Shown here: in pieces, positions 26,386-34,426 of the stretch
How the letters are laid out: each line of letters begins with the position of its first letter
How positions within the stretch are numbered: the stretch's first letter is position 1
Assembly: GCF_019966535.1 (NCBI RefSeq)
Contig: NZ_JAIMID010000002.1
Coordinates: forward strand, 496,001-560,000
Reading direction: 5' to 3'
Origin: Mesobacterium pallidum
GTDB lineage: Bacteria; Pseudomonadota; Alphaproteobacteria; Rhodobacterales; Rhodobacteraceae
DNA: 64,000 bases
Position numbers and translations under genes: made by a program
The notes under the pieces: generated by a model
Database searches by the model: none
Seen by the model: only the letters and a program-made list of their open reading frames with translations
What the model was told of the DNA's origin: nothing

Positions 26386-27254
26386 CGCTGCAGCTCCTTT
26401 CGGATATCGGCAAAGCGCAGCAGCACGCCCACCAGGGCCAGGACGATCACCAGCATCACCACGGACTTCGCGGCGGCCGGCGGGTACATGAAGGCGTTGA
26501 GCTCGGTCACGATGGCCATGGTGGCCGTGTTGACCTGCCCGCCCGACATCTGCTTGACGATGAAGGCGTCGCCCATGACGGCGGTGACGACAAAGATCGT
26601 GCCGATGGCGATGCCCGGCCGGATCAGCGGCAGGATGATGTCGCGGATGATCTGCCATTCCGAGGCGCCGGCATCCTGCGCCGCCTGGATGACCGAGGGC
26701 GGGATCTTGCCCATCGAGTTCACCATGCAGACGATCATCGGCAGGGTCAGCAGGTGGACATAGGCGATGAGCACCGCGAATTCGGAATACATCAGCCAGC
26801 TCAGCGGCTCGGAGGTGATGCCAAGGCCCATCAGCGCCTGGTTCACCAGCCCCTCGCGGCCCAGAAGCGGCACCCAGCTGACCGCGCGGATCGGGCCCGA
26901 GGTCCAGAACGGGATCGCCACCGTCGCCAGCAGCATCAGCCGGACGGTCATGGTGCGCACATGGAAGGCCAGGAAATAGGCGATGCAGAAGCCCAGGAGC
27001 GCGGTCACCGCCCAGACGATGGCCACGAACTTGAAGGTCTTGGCGTAAAGGTCGCGGGTCAGCTGCGAGGTCAGCACATCCTCCCACGAGCCAAGGTAGA
27101 GCTCGGGGAAGACCCGGGCGAAGTCGTAATCGAGGAAGCTGACGACAAAGATCAGGCCCAGGGGCAAGAGGACCATGGTGGTGAAGATCAGCGCCATCGG
27201 CGCGACCTGGATCATCGACACGATCCTGGGGGGTATCGGGTTGGCGAGGCGCAT
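26382..27254 (-). CDS. ABC transporter permease, PotB-like
   Basis: A 290-aa permease with about 6 membrane segments and the EAA-type loop IQAAQDAGASEWQIIRDIILPLIRPGI. Other family blocks are IPFWTSGPIRAVSWVPLLGREGLVNQAL and YVHLLTLPMIVCMVNSMGKIP. ATG 27254 has AAAGGA 6 nt upstream; a longer frame to 27458 is not supported. It follows the binding-protein gene after a 110-nt gap that contains a stable hairpin, and overlaps the next permease by 4 nt. Confidence 0.93.
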   Translation of the reverse strand: MRLANPIPPRIVSMIQVAPMALIFTTMVLLPLGLIFVVSFLDYDFARVFPELYLGSWEDVLTSQLTRDLYAKTFKFVAIVWAVTALLGFCIAYFLAFHVRTMTVRLMLLATVAIPFWTSGPIRAVSWVPLLGREGLVNQALMGLGITSEPLSWLMYSEFAVLIAYVHLLTLPMIVCMVNSMGKIPPSVIQAAQDAGASEWQIIRDIILPLIRPGIAIGTIFVVTAVMGDAFIVKQMSGGQVNTATMAIVTELNAFMYPPAAAKSVVMLVIVLALVGVLLRFADIRKELQR

Positions 27255-27332
27255 GGGGGTCCTTTGGGCTTCGGGCTTGGGGTCCGGAAAGGCCGCGGCG
27301 GCGAGAGGAGCCACCATCGCGACCGGGCAGGC

Positions 27333-27356
27333 CCGGGCAGGGAAACCCCTGCCCGG
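27333..27356 (-). terminator. Intra-operon hairpin after the binding-protein gene
   Basis: CCGGGCAGGG (27333-27342) and CCCTGCCCGG (27347-27356) form a perfect 10-bp GC stem with loop AAAC and no T-run on the minus strand. It lies 8 nt after the binding-protein stop. Such hairpins commonly stabilise binding-protein mRNA and reduce downstream expression. Confidence 0.65.
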
Positions 27357-27364
27357 ACGCTGGA

Positions 27365-28669
27365 TCAAGCGGCGATGAAATCCTGCCAGCGGCGGACGAG
27401 ATAGCGGTCCTCGTCCATTAGGGTGTTCCAGATGCCGATGTTGCCCATCCGGTCCCAAAGAGAGCCGCCGTCGCGCACGACCCCGGCCTTTTCCATGACC
27501 TTGCCGAAGGGGTTCAGGATGTCTTCGGACGCTTCCTTGCCCTCGTACCAGTAGCCGTATTCGTTCTCGGTCATGTAGCCCTTCACGTTGTCGGGGACCG
27601 AGTTGTAGAAGCCCTGGCGCGAGATGAAGGCGCCGGCCCAGCCCGAGTTGTACCAGTTCATGTATTCGATGGCGCAGTCACGCTGCAGGCCCTCGAGGTG
27701 GTTCATGCCCATCATCATGATGTACCAGCCACGGTAGCCTTCCTTCATGCCGTTGTACTTGCACTCGATCCCGCGGGTGCGAACCTCGGTCACGGCGGGC
27801 GACCACATGGATTGCAGCACCACCTCGCCCGACGCCATCAGCTGCACCGACTGGTCGAAGTTGGCCCAGAAGCTGCGGAAATGGCCGTCGCGCTTGTACT
27901 CGATCAGCTTGTCGACGGTGGCGTCGATCTCGTCCCGGGTCATGTTGCCCTTGTCGACGTAGGACACCTCGCCCATCGCCTCGAGCGCCATGGCCGCGTC
28001 CGGCACGCCCACGTTGACGCCGTCCTGCAGCGCCACGCGGCCCGAGAACTCGGGGTTCAGCAGCTCGGCCCAGCTTTCGATCGGGCGGCCGATCAGGTCG
28101 GGGCGGATGCCCAGCGTGTCGGCGTTGTAATAAAGCGGCACGCCCACCAGCCATTCGGTCGGCTCGAGCGAGTATTCGCTGCCGGTCTCGTCAGTGTAAT
28201 ACTGCGCCTTGATCGGGGCATAGCCCTGCAGCGACGCCTTCTCGCCGCTGGCATATTCGCCCTTGGTGAACAGCGGGACGGTCTTGTCCCAGTACTTGTA
28301 GTCGGCCACGTTCAGCGGCATCAGCACGCCCCGGCCCACGAAATACTTCATGTTGGTGTTCGGCACGTCGGTCACGTCGACCGTCTGCGGCTGGGTCAGC
28401 AGGCGGTTGATATGGGCCGTGTTGTCCGGAACCGTCTGCATGTCGACGGTAAACCCGAGGTCGGCATTCGCTTGCTCGGCGATGTTCGGGATCGTCGAAT
28501 ACGACTGCCCGATATGGGTGATCGTGATGTCCTTGATGTTCTGTGCCCAAAGCATGGGCGCCGGAAAGGCCGAGGCGGCTGCCGCCGCGGCCCCGGTCTT
28601 GAGAAGCGAGCGGCGCGAGAGCTTGGTTGCTCCGGCGGCGCTGGTGGTCTTGCGCTTGATATCTTTCAT
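27365..28669 (-). CDS. Tat-exported substrate-binding protein, PotD/PotF-like
   Basis: A 434-aa periplasmic binding protein. The N terminus has a twin-arginine signal, SRRSLLKTGAAAAAASAFPAP (positions 19-39), with probable cleavage near AQN. The mature part resembles polyamine-type binding proteins: PNTNMKYFVGRGVLMPLN, WLVGVPLYYNADTLG, FSGRVALQDGVNVGVPDAAM and AIEYMNWYNSGWAGAFISRQGFY. ATG 28669 follows GGGGGA. It heads the importer operon and faces an amidase gene across a 255-nt divergent promoter with a TCTCA direct repeat. Uptake of the island's substrate or a related amide is inferred. Confidence 0.92.
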   Translation of the reverse strand: MKDIKRKTTSAAGATKLSRRSLLKTGAAAAAASAFPAPMLWAQNIKDITITHIGQSYSTIPNIAEQANADLGFTVDMQTVPDNTAHINRLLTQPQTVDVTDVPNTNMKYFVGRGVLMPLNVADYKYWDKTVPLFTKGEYASGEKASLQGYAPIKAQYYTDETGSEYSLEPTEWLVGVPLYYNADTLGIRPDLIGRPIESWAELLNPEFSGRVALQDGVNVGVPDAAMALEAMGEVSYVDKGNMTRDEIDATVDKLIEYKRDGHFRSFWANFDQSVQLMASGEVVLQSMWSPAVTEVRTRGIECKYNGMKEGYRGWYIMMMGMNHLEGLQRDCAIEYMNWYNSGWAGAFISRQGFYNSVPDNVKGYMTENEYGYWYEGKEASEDILNPFGKVMEKAGVVRDGGSLWDRMGNIGIWNTLMDEDRYLVRRWQDFIAA

Positions 28670-28802
28670 GTTTCCCCCTGCGGAAAGCAGTTCTGTTGTC
28701 CCTTTCGATCGCGGCGCCAGCCCTGGGAGGCAGGCCGGCACCCCGTCGAAATCGCGGTTTTCGGTAGGGAAAGTGTCATCCCGAGGCGGCCGAAACGGCA
28801 AA

Positions 28803-28833
28803 TGAGAAAAAGTTCCCGAGCGGGTGAGGAAAG
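28803..28833 (-). promoter_or_regulatory. Candidate LysR site in the SBP/amidase divergent promoter
   Basis: On the minus strand TCCTCAC and TTCTCAT repeat with a 22-nt period (TGAGGA at 28825 and TGAGAA at 28803 on plus). Spacing equals that of the site at 30256-30285. It lies 134-164 nt before the binding-protein start. Confidence 0.55.
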
Positions 28834-28924
28834 CTGCGCTGCACTGCGGCAAGGCCTGTGCTTATGCTGGTGCAGATGCGGCGGCGCACCCGCCGACAAG
28901 CCCACAAGACCAAGGAGGACCGCG

Positions 28925-30232
28925 ATGTCCGATGCCCCACTCACCCCCGCCGATTGCCTGACGGCCAGCGCCATCGCGGCCGATGTCATGGCCGGCACCC
29001 GCAGCGCACTCGAGGTGGCCGAGGCCTGCCTCGCCATCACCGCGGCGCGCGAGCCCGAAGTGCAGGCGTTCGAGTACCTCGACCCCGCGCTGGTGCGCGC
29101 CCAGGCCCGCGCCGTGGATGCAGCCCCCAAGGGGCCGCTGGCAGGCGTGACGGTGGCCGTCAAGGACGTGATCGCGACCAAGGACATGCCCACGGGGCAG
29201 AATTCGCCGCGCTACGCGGGCTGCCAGACCGGCGTCGACGCGGCCTGCGTGGACACGCTGCGCCAGGCGGGCGCGATCATGCTGGGCAAGGCGGTGACGA
29301 CGGAATTCGCCGCCACCAACCGGGGCGGCAAGACGCGCAACCCGCTTGATCCGCGCCGCACGCCGGGGGGGTCGTCCTCGGGCTCGGCGGCGGCGGTGGC
29401 GGCAGGCATGGCCTCGATCGGGCTCGGCACGCAGACCGGCGGGTCAACCATCCGGCCCGCGTCCTTCAACGGGATCTGGGGGTGGAAACCGACCTGGAAC
29501 ACGATCTCGCGCGAGGGGCTGAAGCTTTATTCGCTGACCTGCGATACGCTGGGGCTTTATGCCCGGGACGTGGCCGATTTCGACCTGCTGGCGGATGTCT
29601 TCGACCTCGACGACGCGCCCCGTCCGGACACGCTGCGCGGCCTGCGAATCGGGCTCTGCCGCACCCCGGTCTGGGACCGGACCGAGCCGTCGATGCGCGA
29701 CGCGATGGAGCAGGCGGCGATGATCCTGCGCGCCGAGGGGGCCGAGGTGATCACGCTCGACCTGCCCGAGATCTTCAACGGCCTCAAGGATGCCCATTCG
29801 GTGATTCTCGGCCGCGAGGGGCGCACGGCCTTCCTGAACGAAGTACGCAACACCCCCGGTATCCACGACGAATTCGTCGCCCTGGCCGAGAATCGGCGCC
29901 AGATCACCCCCGCCGAGGCCCGCGCCGCCTATGGGCTGGCCGATGCCTGCCGCGCGGCGCTGGATGACGTGATGCGCGGGGTCGACGTGATCATGACGCC
30001 CTCGGCCTGCGGCGAGGCGCCGATGGGGCTCGAGTTGACGGGCGATGCCTCGATGAACTCGCTCTGGACGGTGCTGCAGGTGCCGGTCGTCTCGGCCCCG
30101 GGGCTGCTGGGGCCGGCGGGGATGCCGCTGGGGATTTCCTTCGTCACGCGCCGCTACACCGACCGCACCGCGCTGGCCGTGGCCGGCATGGCGGGCGAGG
30201 CATTTTCGCGCCCCCTCGCGGCGGTCGCCTAA
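28925..30232 (+). CDS. Amidase-signature family hydrolase (copy 2)
   Basis: A 435-aa serine amidase with Lys80 (VTVAVKDV), the cis-Ser motif GGSSSG (148-153) and nucleophile Ser174 (TGGSTIRPASF). It is related over its whole length to the amidase at 13993, more closely around the catalytic core. ATG 28925 has AAGGAGG upstream. It starts divergently from the ABC importer and is followed by the flavin reductase/RibB-like pair on the same strand after 128 nt. Likely hydrolysis of an amide taken up by the importer or formed by ring opening. Confidence 0.88.
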   Translation: MSDAPLTPADCLTASAIAADVMAGTRSALEVAEACLAITAAREPEVQAFEYLDPALVRAQARAVDAAPKGPLAGVTVAVKDVIATKDMPTGQNSPRYAGCQTGVDAACVDTLRQAGAIMLGKAVTTEFAATNRGGKTRNPLDPRRTPGGSSSGSAAAVAAGMASIGLGTQTGGSTIRPASFNGIWGWKPTWNTISREGLKLYSLTCDTLGLYARDVADFDLLADVFDLDDAPRPDTLRGLRIGLCRTPVWDRTEPSMRDAMEQAAMILRAEGAEVITLDLPEIFNGLKDAHSVILGREGRTAFLNEVRNTPGIHDEFVALAENRRQITPAEARAAYGLADACRAALDDVMRGVDVIMTPSACGEAPMGLELTGDASMNSLWTVLQVPVVSAPGLLGPAGMPLGISFVTRRYTDRTALAVAGMAGEAFSRPLAAVA

Positions 30233-30255
30233 GGCCAAGGCAGCGGGCCTGAGAT

Positions 30256-30285
30256 TTGCTCAGCCCCCCTGCCCGGCTTTCTCAC
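30256..30285 (+). promoter_or_regulatory. Candidate LysR site upstream of flavin reductase copy 2
   Basis: TTGCTCAG (30256-30263) and TTTCTCAC (30278-30285) form a direct repeat with a 22-nt period, 76-105 nt before ATG 30361. The sequence CTCAGCCCCCCTG is nearly identical to 20288-20299. Confidence 0.6.
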
Positions 30286-30360
30286 TACGCCGCGCCGCGG
30301 CAAATCCGTAGGCTTTCGACACCGCCCCCGACCCGGGCCCCGAATGAAAAGGACCAAGGC

Positions 30361-30882
30361 ATGTCTGCCCAGACCCTGACCCCGCCCGAGATCGCCGCCG
30401 ATCTCATCGACCAGGCCAGCTTTCGCGACGGCATGGCGCGGCTGGCCGGCGCCGTGAACATCGTGACCACCGACGGGCCCGGCGGGCGTGCGGGCCTGAC
30501 CGCCTCGGCCGTCTGCTCGGTCACCGACACGCCGCCGACGCTGCTGGTCTGCGTCAACCGCGGCTCGTCGGCCGCGCCCGCCTTCCTGGCCAACGACGCG
30601 ATCTGCATCAACACCGTCGGCCCGGCACATCAGGACCTGGCCATGCTGTTCGGCGGCAAGACCCCGATGGACGACCGTTTCGCCCAGGCCGCCTGGACGC
30701 GCGGCGCCTCGGGCGCGCCGGTGCTGGACGGGGCTGTCGTGTCCTTCGACTGCCGGGTCAGCCTGCGCCAGGTCGTCGGCACGCACGAGGTGATCTTTGC
30801 CGAGGTTCTGGGCGTGCAGACCGCCGAGGACTCCCCGGCCTCGGCCTACTGGGGCCGGAAATTTCACGAGCTGCGGGTGTGA
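30361..30882 (+). CDS. Flavin reductase, RutF-like (copy 2)
   Basis: A 173-aa FMN-binding split-barrel reductase: FRDGMARLAGAVNIVTTDGPGGRAG, LTASAVCSVTDTPPTLLVCVN, ICINTVG and the terminal YWGRKFHEL fit RutF. RutF-type enzymes regenerate reduced FMN for RutA. ATG 30361 follows an AAGGACCAAGG stretch. The next gene, a RibB homologue, starts 3 nt after its stop. With the copy at 13451 the island has two reductases for two RutA-like monooxygenases, but they are not adjacent to them. Confidence 0.9.
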   Translation: MSAQTLTPPEIAADLIDQASFRDGMARLAGAVNIVTTDGPGGRAGLTASAVCSVTDTPPTLLVCVNRGSSAAPAFLANDAICINTVGPAHQDLAMLFGGKTPMDDRFAQAAWTRGASGAPVLDGAVVSFDCRVSLRQVVGTHEVIFAEVLGVQTAEDSPASAYWGRKFHELRV

Positions 30883-30885
30883 GTG

Positions 30886-31479
30886 ATGGGCTTCATGACT
30901 GACGAAATCGACGTGCAACCGCTGGACGCCGCCCTCGCCGCGCTGCAAGCCGGCCGCCCCGTGGTGCTGACCGGCGCCAGCGATGGCGGCCCGGTGATGG
31001 TGATGGCGGCCGGGGCGATCACCGCCGACTGGGTCAATCTGCTGGCCACCCATGCGCGGGGCCTGCTGGGCATGGCGATAACCTTCCAGCACGCGGCCAA
31101 GCTGGGCCTGACGCTGCAACAGCGCCGCAACGTGGCCCGCAAGGTGCCGCTCTATACCCTGTCGATCGAGGCGGCGGCGGGCACCACCACCGGCATCTCT
31201 GCCGCCGAACGGGCGGCCACCATCCTCGCCGCCGCAGCGCCGGATGCGGACGACCGCAGCGTCATCACGCCCGGCCACATCTTCCCGCAGGTGGCCGAAC
31301 CGGGCTCGGCCGGCCAGGCCGAGGGCGCGGTCACGCTGCTGCGCCGCGCCGGGCTGCCGCCGGTGGCCGCGATCTGCTCGATGCTGGACGCGGGTGGCAA
31401 TGATGCCGACCTCGCCTGCGCTCGCGCCAAGGCGGCCGAACTTGGCCTCGTCTGTCTCGATATCAGCGCGCTCGGCTGA
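30886..31479 (+). CDS. Degenerate RibB-like (dihydroxybutanone-phosphate synthase fold) protein
   Basis: A 197-aa protein that aligns with RibB from ALAALQAGRPVVL to the C terminus. Conserved parts are ATHARGL (54-60), TTGISAAERA (101-110), TPGHIFPQ (128-135) and AVTLLRRAGLPPVAAIC. The catalytic DDEDRENEGD loop of true RibB is replaced by TGASDGGPV (29-37), and the GHTEA motif becomes GQAEG (143-147). Magnesium and substrate ligands are therefore missing. Synthesis of the riboflavin precursor is unlikely; a flavin-linked or new hydrolytic/binding role is possible. It is coupled to the flavin reductase (3-nt gap). The ATG at 30895 is an alternative start. A strong terminator follows. Confidence 0.8.
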   Translation: MGFMTDEIDVQPLDAALAALQAGRPVVLTGASDGGPVMVMAAGAITADWVNLLATHARGLLGMAITFQHAAKLGLTLQQRRNVARKVPLYTLSIEAAAGTTTGISAAERAATILAAAAPDADDRSVITPGHIFPQVAEPGSAGQAEGAVTLLRRAGLPPVAAICSMLDAGGNDADLACARAKAAELGLVCLDISALG

Positions 31480-31523
31480 GCCCGCACCCTACCGCGCGCT
31501 GCTGGTCCCCTGCGCGTCTCGCG

Positions 31524-31556
31524 AAGCCCCCGCCGGAGACACGCCGGCGGGGGCTT
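31524..31556. terminator. Bidirectional terminator
   Basis: AAGCCCCCGCCGG (31524-31536) and CCGGCGGGGGCTT (31544-31556) form a perfect 13-bp stem with a 7-nt loop, then T. It separates the convergent RibB-like and M20 genes. Confidence 0.85.
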
Positions 31557-31561
31557 TCCGT

Positions 31562-32719
31562 TCAGGCGGCGCCGCGCTGCTCGACCAGGCGGGAAAAGAT
31601 GCTGGCGCCGATGGGCAGCAGCTTGTCGTCGAAGACGTAGCCCGGGTTGTGCAGCGGCACGTCCCCGTCATGGCCCACGGTGAAATAGGCGCCGGGCACC
31701 AGCGCCAGCATGTCGGCCATGTCCTCGCTGCCCATCGCCGGTTCTTTCTTGTCGGCCACATGCTCGGCCCCGACCACGTCGCTTGCCGCGGCCTTGATCA
31801 TCTCGCAATGGGCCGGGTCATTCTCCAGCACGTCGAAGACGTTGCGCAGATCGAGCGTGATCTCGCTGCCATGGGCCAGCGCATAGCCGTCGCAGAGCGC
31901 CTGCATCCGCTCCCCGATCAGCTCCATGTCGGCGCGGTCGAAATAGCGCACGGTGCCGGCCAGCGTCGCCGTGCCCGGGATCACGTTGTAGGCGCTGCCG
32001 GCATGGAACTGCGTGACCGACAGCACCGCCGCATGGGTCGCCGGCACGTTGCGCGAGACGATGGTCTGCAGCTCGCCCACCAGCGAGGCGCCGATGGTGA
32101 CCGGGTCGCGCGACATGTGCGGCGCGGCGCCATGACTGCCCTTGCCCTGCACGGTGATGTCGAAGAAGGAGGCGCCCGCCATGGCCGGCCCGGGCTTCAC
32201 CCGCACCTCGCCCAGGGCATCGAAGGGCGAATTGTGCAACCCGTAGATCTCGTCCACCGGGAAACGGTCGAACAGCCCCTCGGCGATCATCCGGCGCGCG
32301 CCTCCCAACCCTTCTTCGGCCGGTTGGAAGACAAAGACGACGCGGCCGTCGAAATCACGCGTCTCGGCCAGGTAGCGGGCGGCGCCCAGCAGCATGGTGG
32401 TGTGCCCGTCATGGCCGCATCCGTGAAAGACACCGGGTGTGCGCGAGGCGTAGGCCAGGTTGGTCAGCTCGTCCATCGGCAGCGCGTCCATGTCGGCGCG
32501 CAGGCCGATGGTGCGGCCCGGCCCCTTCCCGTCCAGCACGCCGACCACGCCGGTGCCGCCGATGCCGCGGGTGACGGTGATCCCCCAACCTTCGAGCATA
32601 CGGGCCACGAGGTCGGCGGTGCGATGTTCCTCGAAGCCGATCTCGGGGTGGGCATGGATGTCGCGCCGGATCGCGGTGAGCTCTTCGGCATAGCTGTCGA
32701 TCAGGGAAAGCGTGGGCAT
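31562..32719 (-). CDS. M20 metallo-amidohydrolase (hippurate hydrolase / aminoacylase-like)
   Basis: A 385-aa M20D-type enzyme. Metal and catalytic blocks are LRADMDALPM, GCGHDGHTTMLLGAA and VFQPAEEGLGGARRMI, then LHNSPF, GKGSHGAAPHMSRDPV and the late metal His in DVPLHNPGYVFDD. The family hydrolyses N-acyl amino acids and related amides. The start at 32719 has AGGA upstream. It converges on the island across a strong terminator, so it may be independent, but its chemistry would fit amide catabolism. Confidence 0.88.
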   Translation of the reverse strand: MPTLSLIDSYAEELTAIRRDIHAHPEIGFEEHRTADLVARMLEGWGITVTRGIGGTGVVGVLDGKGPGRTIGLRADMDALPMDELTNLAYASRTPGVFHGCGHDGHTTMLLGAARYLAETRDFDGRVVFVFQPAEEGLGGARRMIAEGLFDRFPVDEIYGLHNSPFDALGEVRVKPGPAMAGASFFDITVQGKGSHGAAPHMSRDPVTIGASLVGELQTIVSRNVPATHAAVLSVTQFHAGSAYNVIPGTATLAGTVRYFDRADMELIGERMQALCDGYALAHGSEITLDLRNVFDVLENDPAHCEMIKAAASDVVGAEHVADKKEPAMGSEDMADMLALVPGAYFTVGHDGDVPLHNPGYVFDDKLLPIGASIFSRLVEQRGAA

Positions 32720-32789
32720 GGGGCGTCCTGTGGCTGGGTGCGCCGACAGTTGACCGCGCCTGCCCGGCAGGGTCAAGCGCGGCCCCGGC

Positions 32790-33923
32790 TCAGGGCAGCG
32801 GGAAAGGCACCTCTGTATCCTCGGTCAGCTCGGTCGCGTCCGGCTCGCCCTCGACCGCGCCCATGGGCAGGCGCATGACAAAGGTCGACCCGCCGCAGGG
32901 CGCCGGTTCATGCCAGATCTGCCCGGCATGTCGGCGCACGATCTTGCGGCAGGTCGCCAACCCCAGGCCCGAGCCCGGAAGGTCCCCGGCATTGGCGCCG
33001 CGGGTGAAGGGGGCAAAGATCTTTTCGCGGTACTCCTCGGGTACGCCGATGCCGCTGTCGGTCACGCGAAACGTGGCCTGGCCCGGGATTTCCTCGGTGA
33101 CCCGGACCCGGACCAGCGGGTCCTTGCCGCCATACTTGATGGCATTGGCCAGAAGGTTCTGGATCACTTGCGCCAACGGGGCCGGTTCGCACCAGACCGA
33201 CAGCTCGGCGATATCTGTCTCGAGCCGCCCGCCCGTCAGCTCGAGGTCGCGCGCCACGGCGCGGCGGGCGCGGTCCACCAGCTCGGCCGCGCGGACCAGC
33301 TTGCGGGTTTCGTCCTTTTGCGCGTTCACATGCACCGCGAGGCTTTCGACCAGCTGCGACAGGTCCGCGGCGCTGCGGTCCAGCAGCGCGATGGTGTCCT
33401 GCACTTCGGGGTCGGCATGGTCCAGCAGGTCCTCCTTGAGCGTTTCGGCCAGGAAACGGATGTTGCGGATCGGCGCCTTGACGTCGTGCAGCAGCACATG
33501 GGTGAACATCTCGAGGTCATGGCGCTGTTCCTCGAGCTGGAACTGCATGCGCGCCACCCCGACGGCGGTCTGGATCACGTGCTCGAGCCGCCCCTCGGTC
33601 AGGGCGGACTTGGCCAGGTAGTCGTTGGCGCCGTTCTTGATCGCGGTCTTCGCGATCTCCTCGTTGCCGTGGCCGGTCAGCAGGATGATCCCGGCCTGGG
33701 GCCACTTCGCTCGCAGGGGCTGCAACGCCTCGGTGCCGCTGGCGCCGGGCAGAAGGTGGTCGAGCAGGATGAGATCCATGTGATCCTCGACCAGCGCCAG
33801 GGCCGAGGCCGCATCGGCGCATTCGATCGGATTGCGCGCGATGCCCAGCCGGCGCATGGTCCGGCGTAGCGACATCCGATCGCCGCGGTCATCGTCGATG
33901 ATCAGGGTCGCGAGGGATTTCAT
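32790..33923 (-). CDS. Hybrid response regulator-histidine kinase
   Basis: A 377-aa protein with an N-terminal receiver domain (Asp55 in LILLDHLLPG; Lys105 in YLAKS) followed by a histidine kinase core: phospho-His146 in LLHDVKAPIRNI, N-box NLLANAIKYGG, G1-box DSGIGVPEEYREKIFAPF and G2-box GSGLGLATCRKIV. No membrane segment, so cytoplasmic. Its ATG overlaps the stop of the CheY-like gene in ATGA. It is the last gene of the signalling operon and could act as the phosphate source or final relay partner. Confidence 0.92.
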   Translation of the reverse strand: MKSLATLIIDDDRGDRMSLRRTMRRLGIARNPIECADAASALALVEDHMDLILLDHLLPGASGTEALQPLRAKWPQAGIILLTGHGNEEIAKTAIKNGANDYLAKSALTEGRLEHVIQTAVGVARMQFQLEEQRHDLEMFTHVLLHDVKAPIRNIRFLAETLKEDLLDHADPEVQDTIALLDRSAADLSQLVESLAVHVNAQKDETRKLVRAAELVDRARRAVARDLELTGGRLETDIAELSVWCEPAPLAQVIQNLLANAIKYGGKDPLVRVRVTEEIPGQATFRVTDSGIGVPEEYREKIFAPFTRGANAGDLPGSGLGLATCRKIVRRHAGQIWHEPAPCGGSTFVMRLPMGAVEGEPDATELTEDTEVPFPLP

Positions 33924-34426
33924 GCGTTGGGCGTCTGGCCGGGCAGCAGGTACATGTCGGGCAGGTCGATGACACGCCAGTACCATCCCAGGGTATTGAG
34001 AAGGTTCAGGAAATCAGGGCCGACATTGCGCTTTTGCACGAAGCCGGCAACCTGGTGCTCGTAGGCGGCGGTCAGGTCGCGGTCGTCGTTCGACGTCGTC
34101 AGGACAAAGACGACGGCCCGGCGCAGGATCGGGTCGGCCCGCACTTCGCGCAGGAATTCATGCCCATCCATCAGCGGCATCTTGAGGTCGAGAAGAATGA
34201 CGTAGTGCCGCGGCGCGCCACGGTCACGCAAGAGCGCAAGCGCCTCGATCCCGTTGCGGGCGCGCTGCACCGGGTTGGCGATCCGCGCATTGCGCAGCGC
34301 CCGCCGCACGGCCTTGGCATCGCCGTCATCATCTTCGACCAGGATGATGTTGGCCAGACCGCCGTCCGCCGGGTCACGCAGCAACTTGTCGAGGTTTCCG
34401 GGAGTCATGACGTCGGATCCATTCAT
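33920..34426 (-). CDS. Single-domain response regulator (CheY/Rcp1-like)
   Basis: A 168-aa receiver protein: acidic pocket VEDDDGDAKAV, Asp80 in VILLDLKMPLMDG and Thr/Ser in VFVLTTSNDDRD, with Lys in the later FVQKRN. The C-terminal ~30 residues (GWYWRVIDLPDMYLLPG) match response regulators that pair with phytochrome-like or PAS kinases. It has no output domain. Both ends overlap neighbouring genes by 4 nt, so it is made with the kinases on either side. Confidence 0.92.
   Translation of the reverse strand: MNGSDVMTPGNLDKLLRDPADGGLANIILVEDDDGDAKAVRRALRNARIANPVQRARNGIEALALLRDRGAPRHYVILLDLKMPLMDGHEFLREVRADPILRRAVVFVLTTSNDDRDLTAAYEHQVAGFVQKRNVGPDFLNLLNTLGWYWRVIDLPDMYLLPGQTPNA

Noticed and set aside
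31562-32719. M20 amidohydrolase as a member of the RutA-like regulon
   Set aside because: It is convergent, behind a 13-bp bidirectional terminator, and lacks the TTCTCAG repeat upstream. Functional relation is possible but not supported by the sequence.
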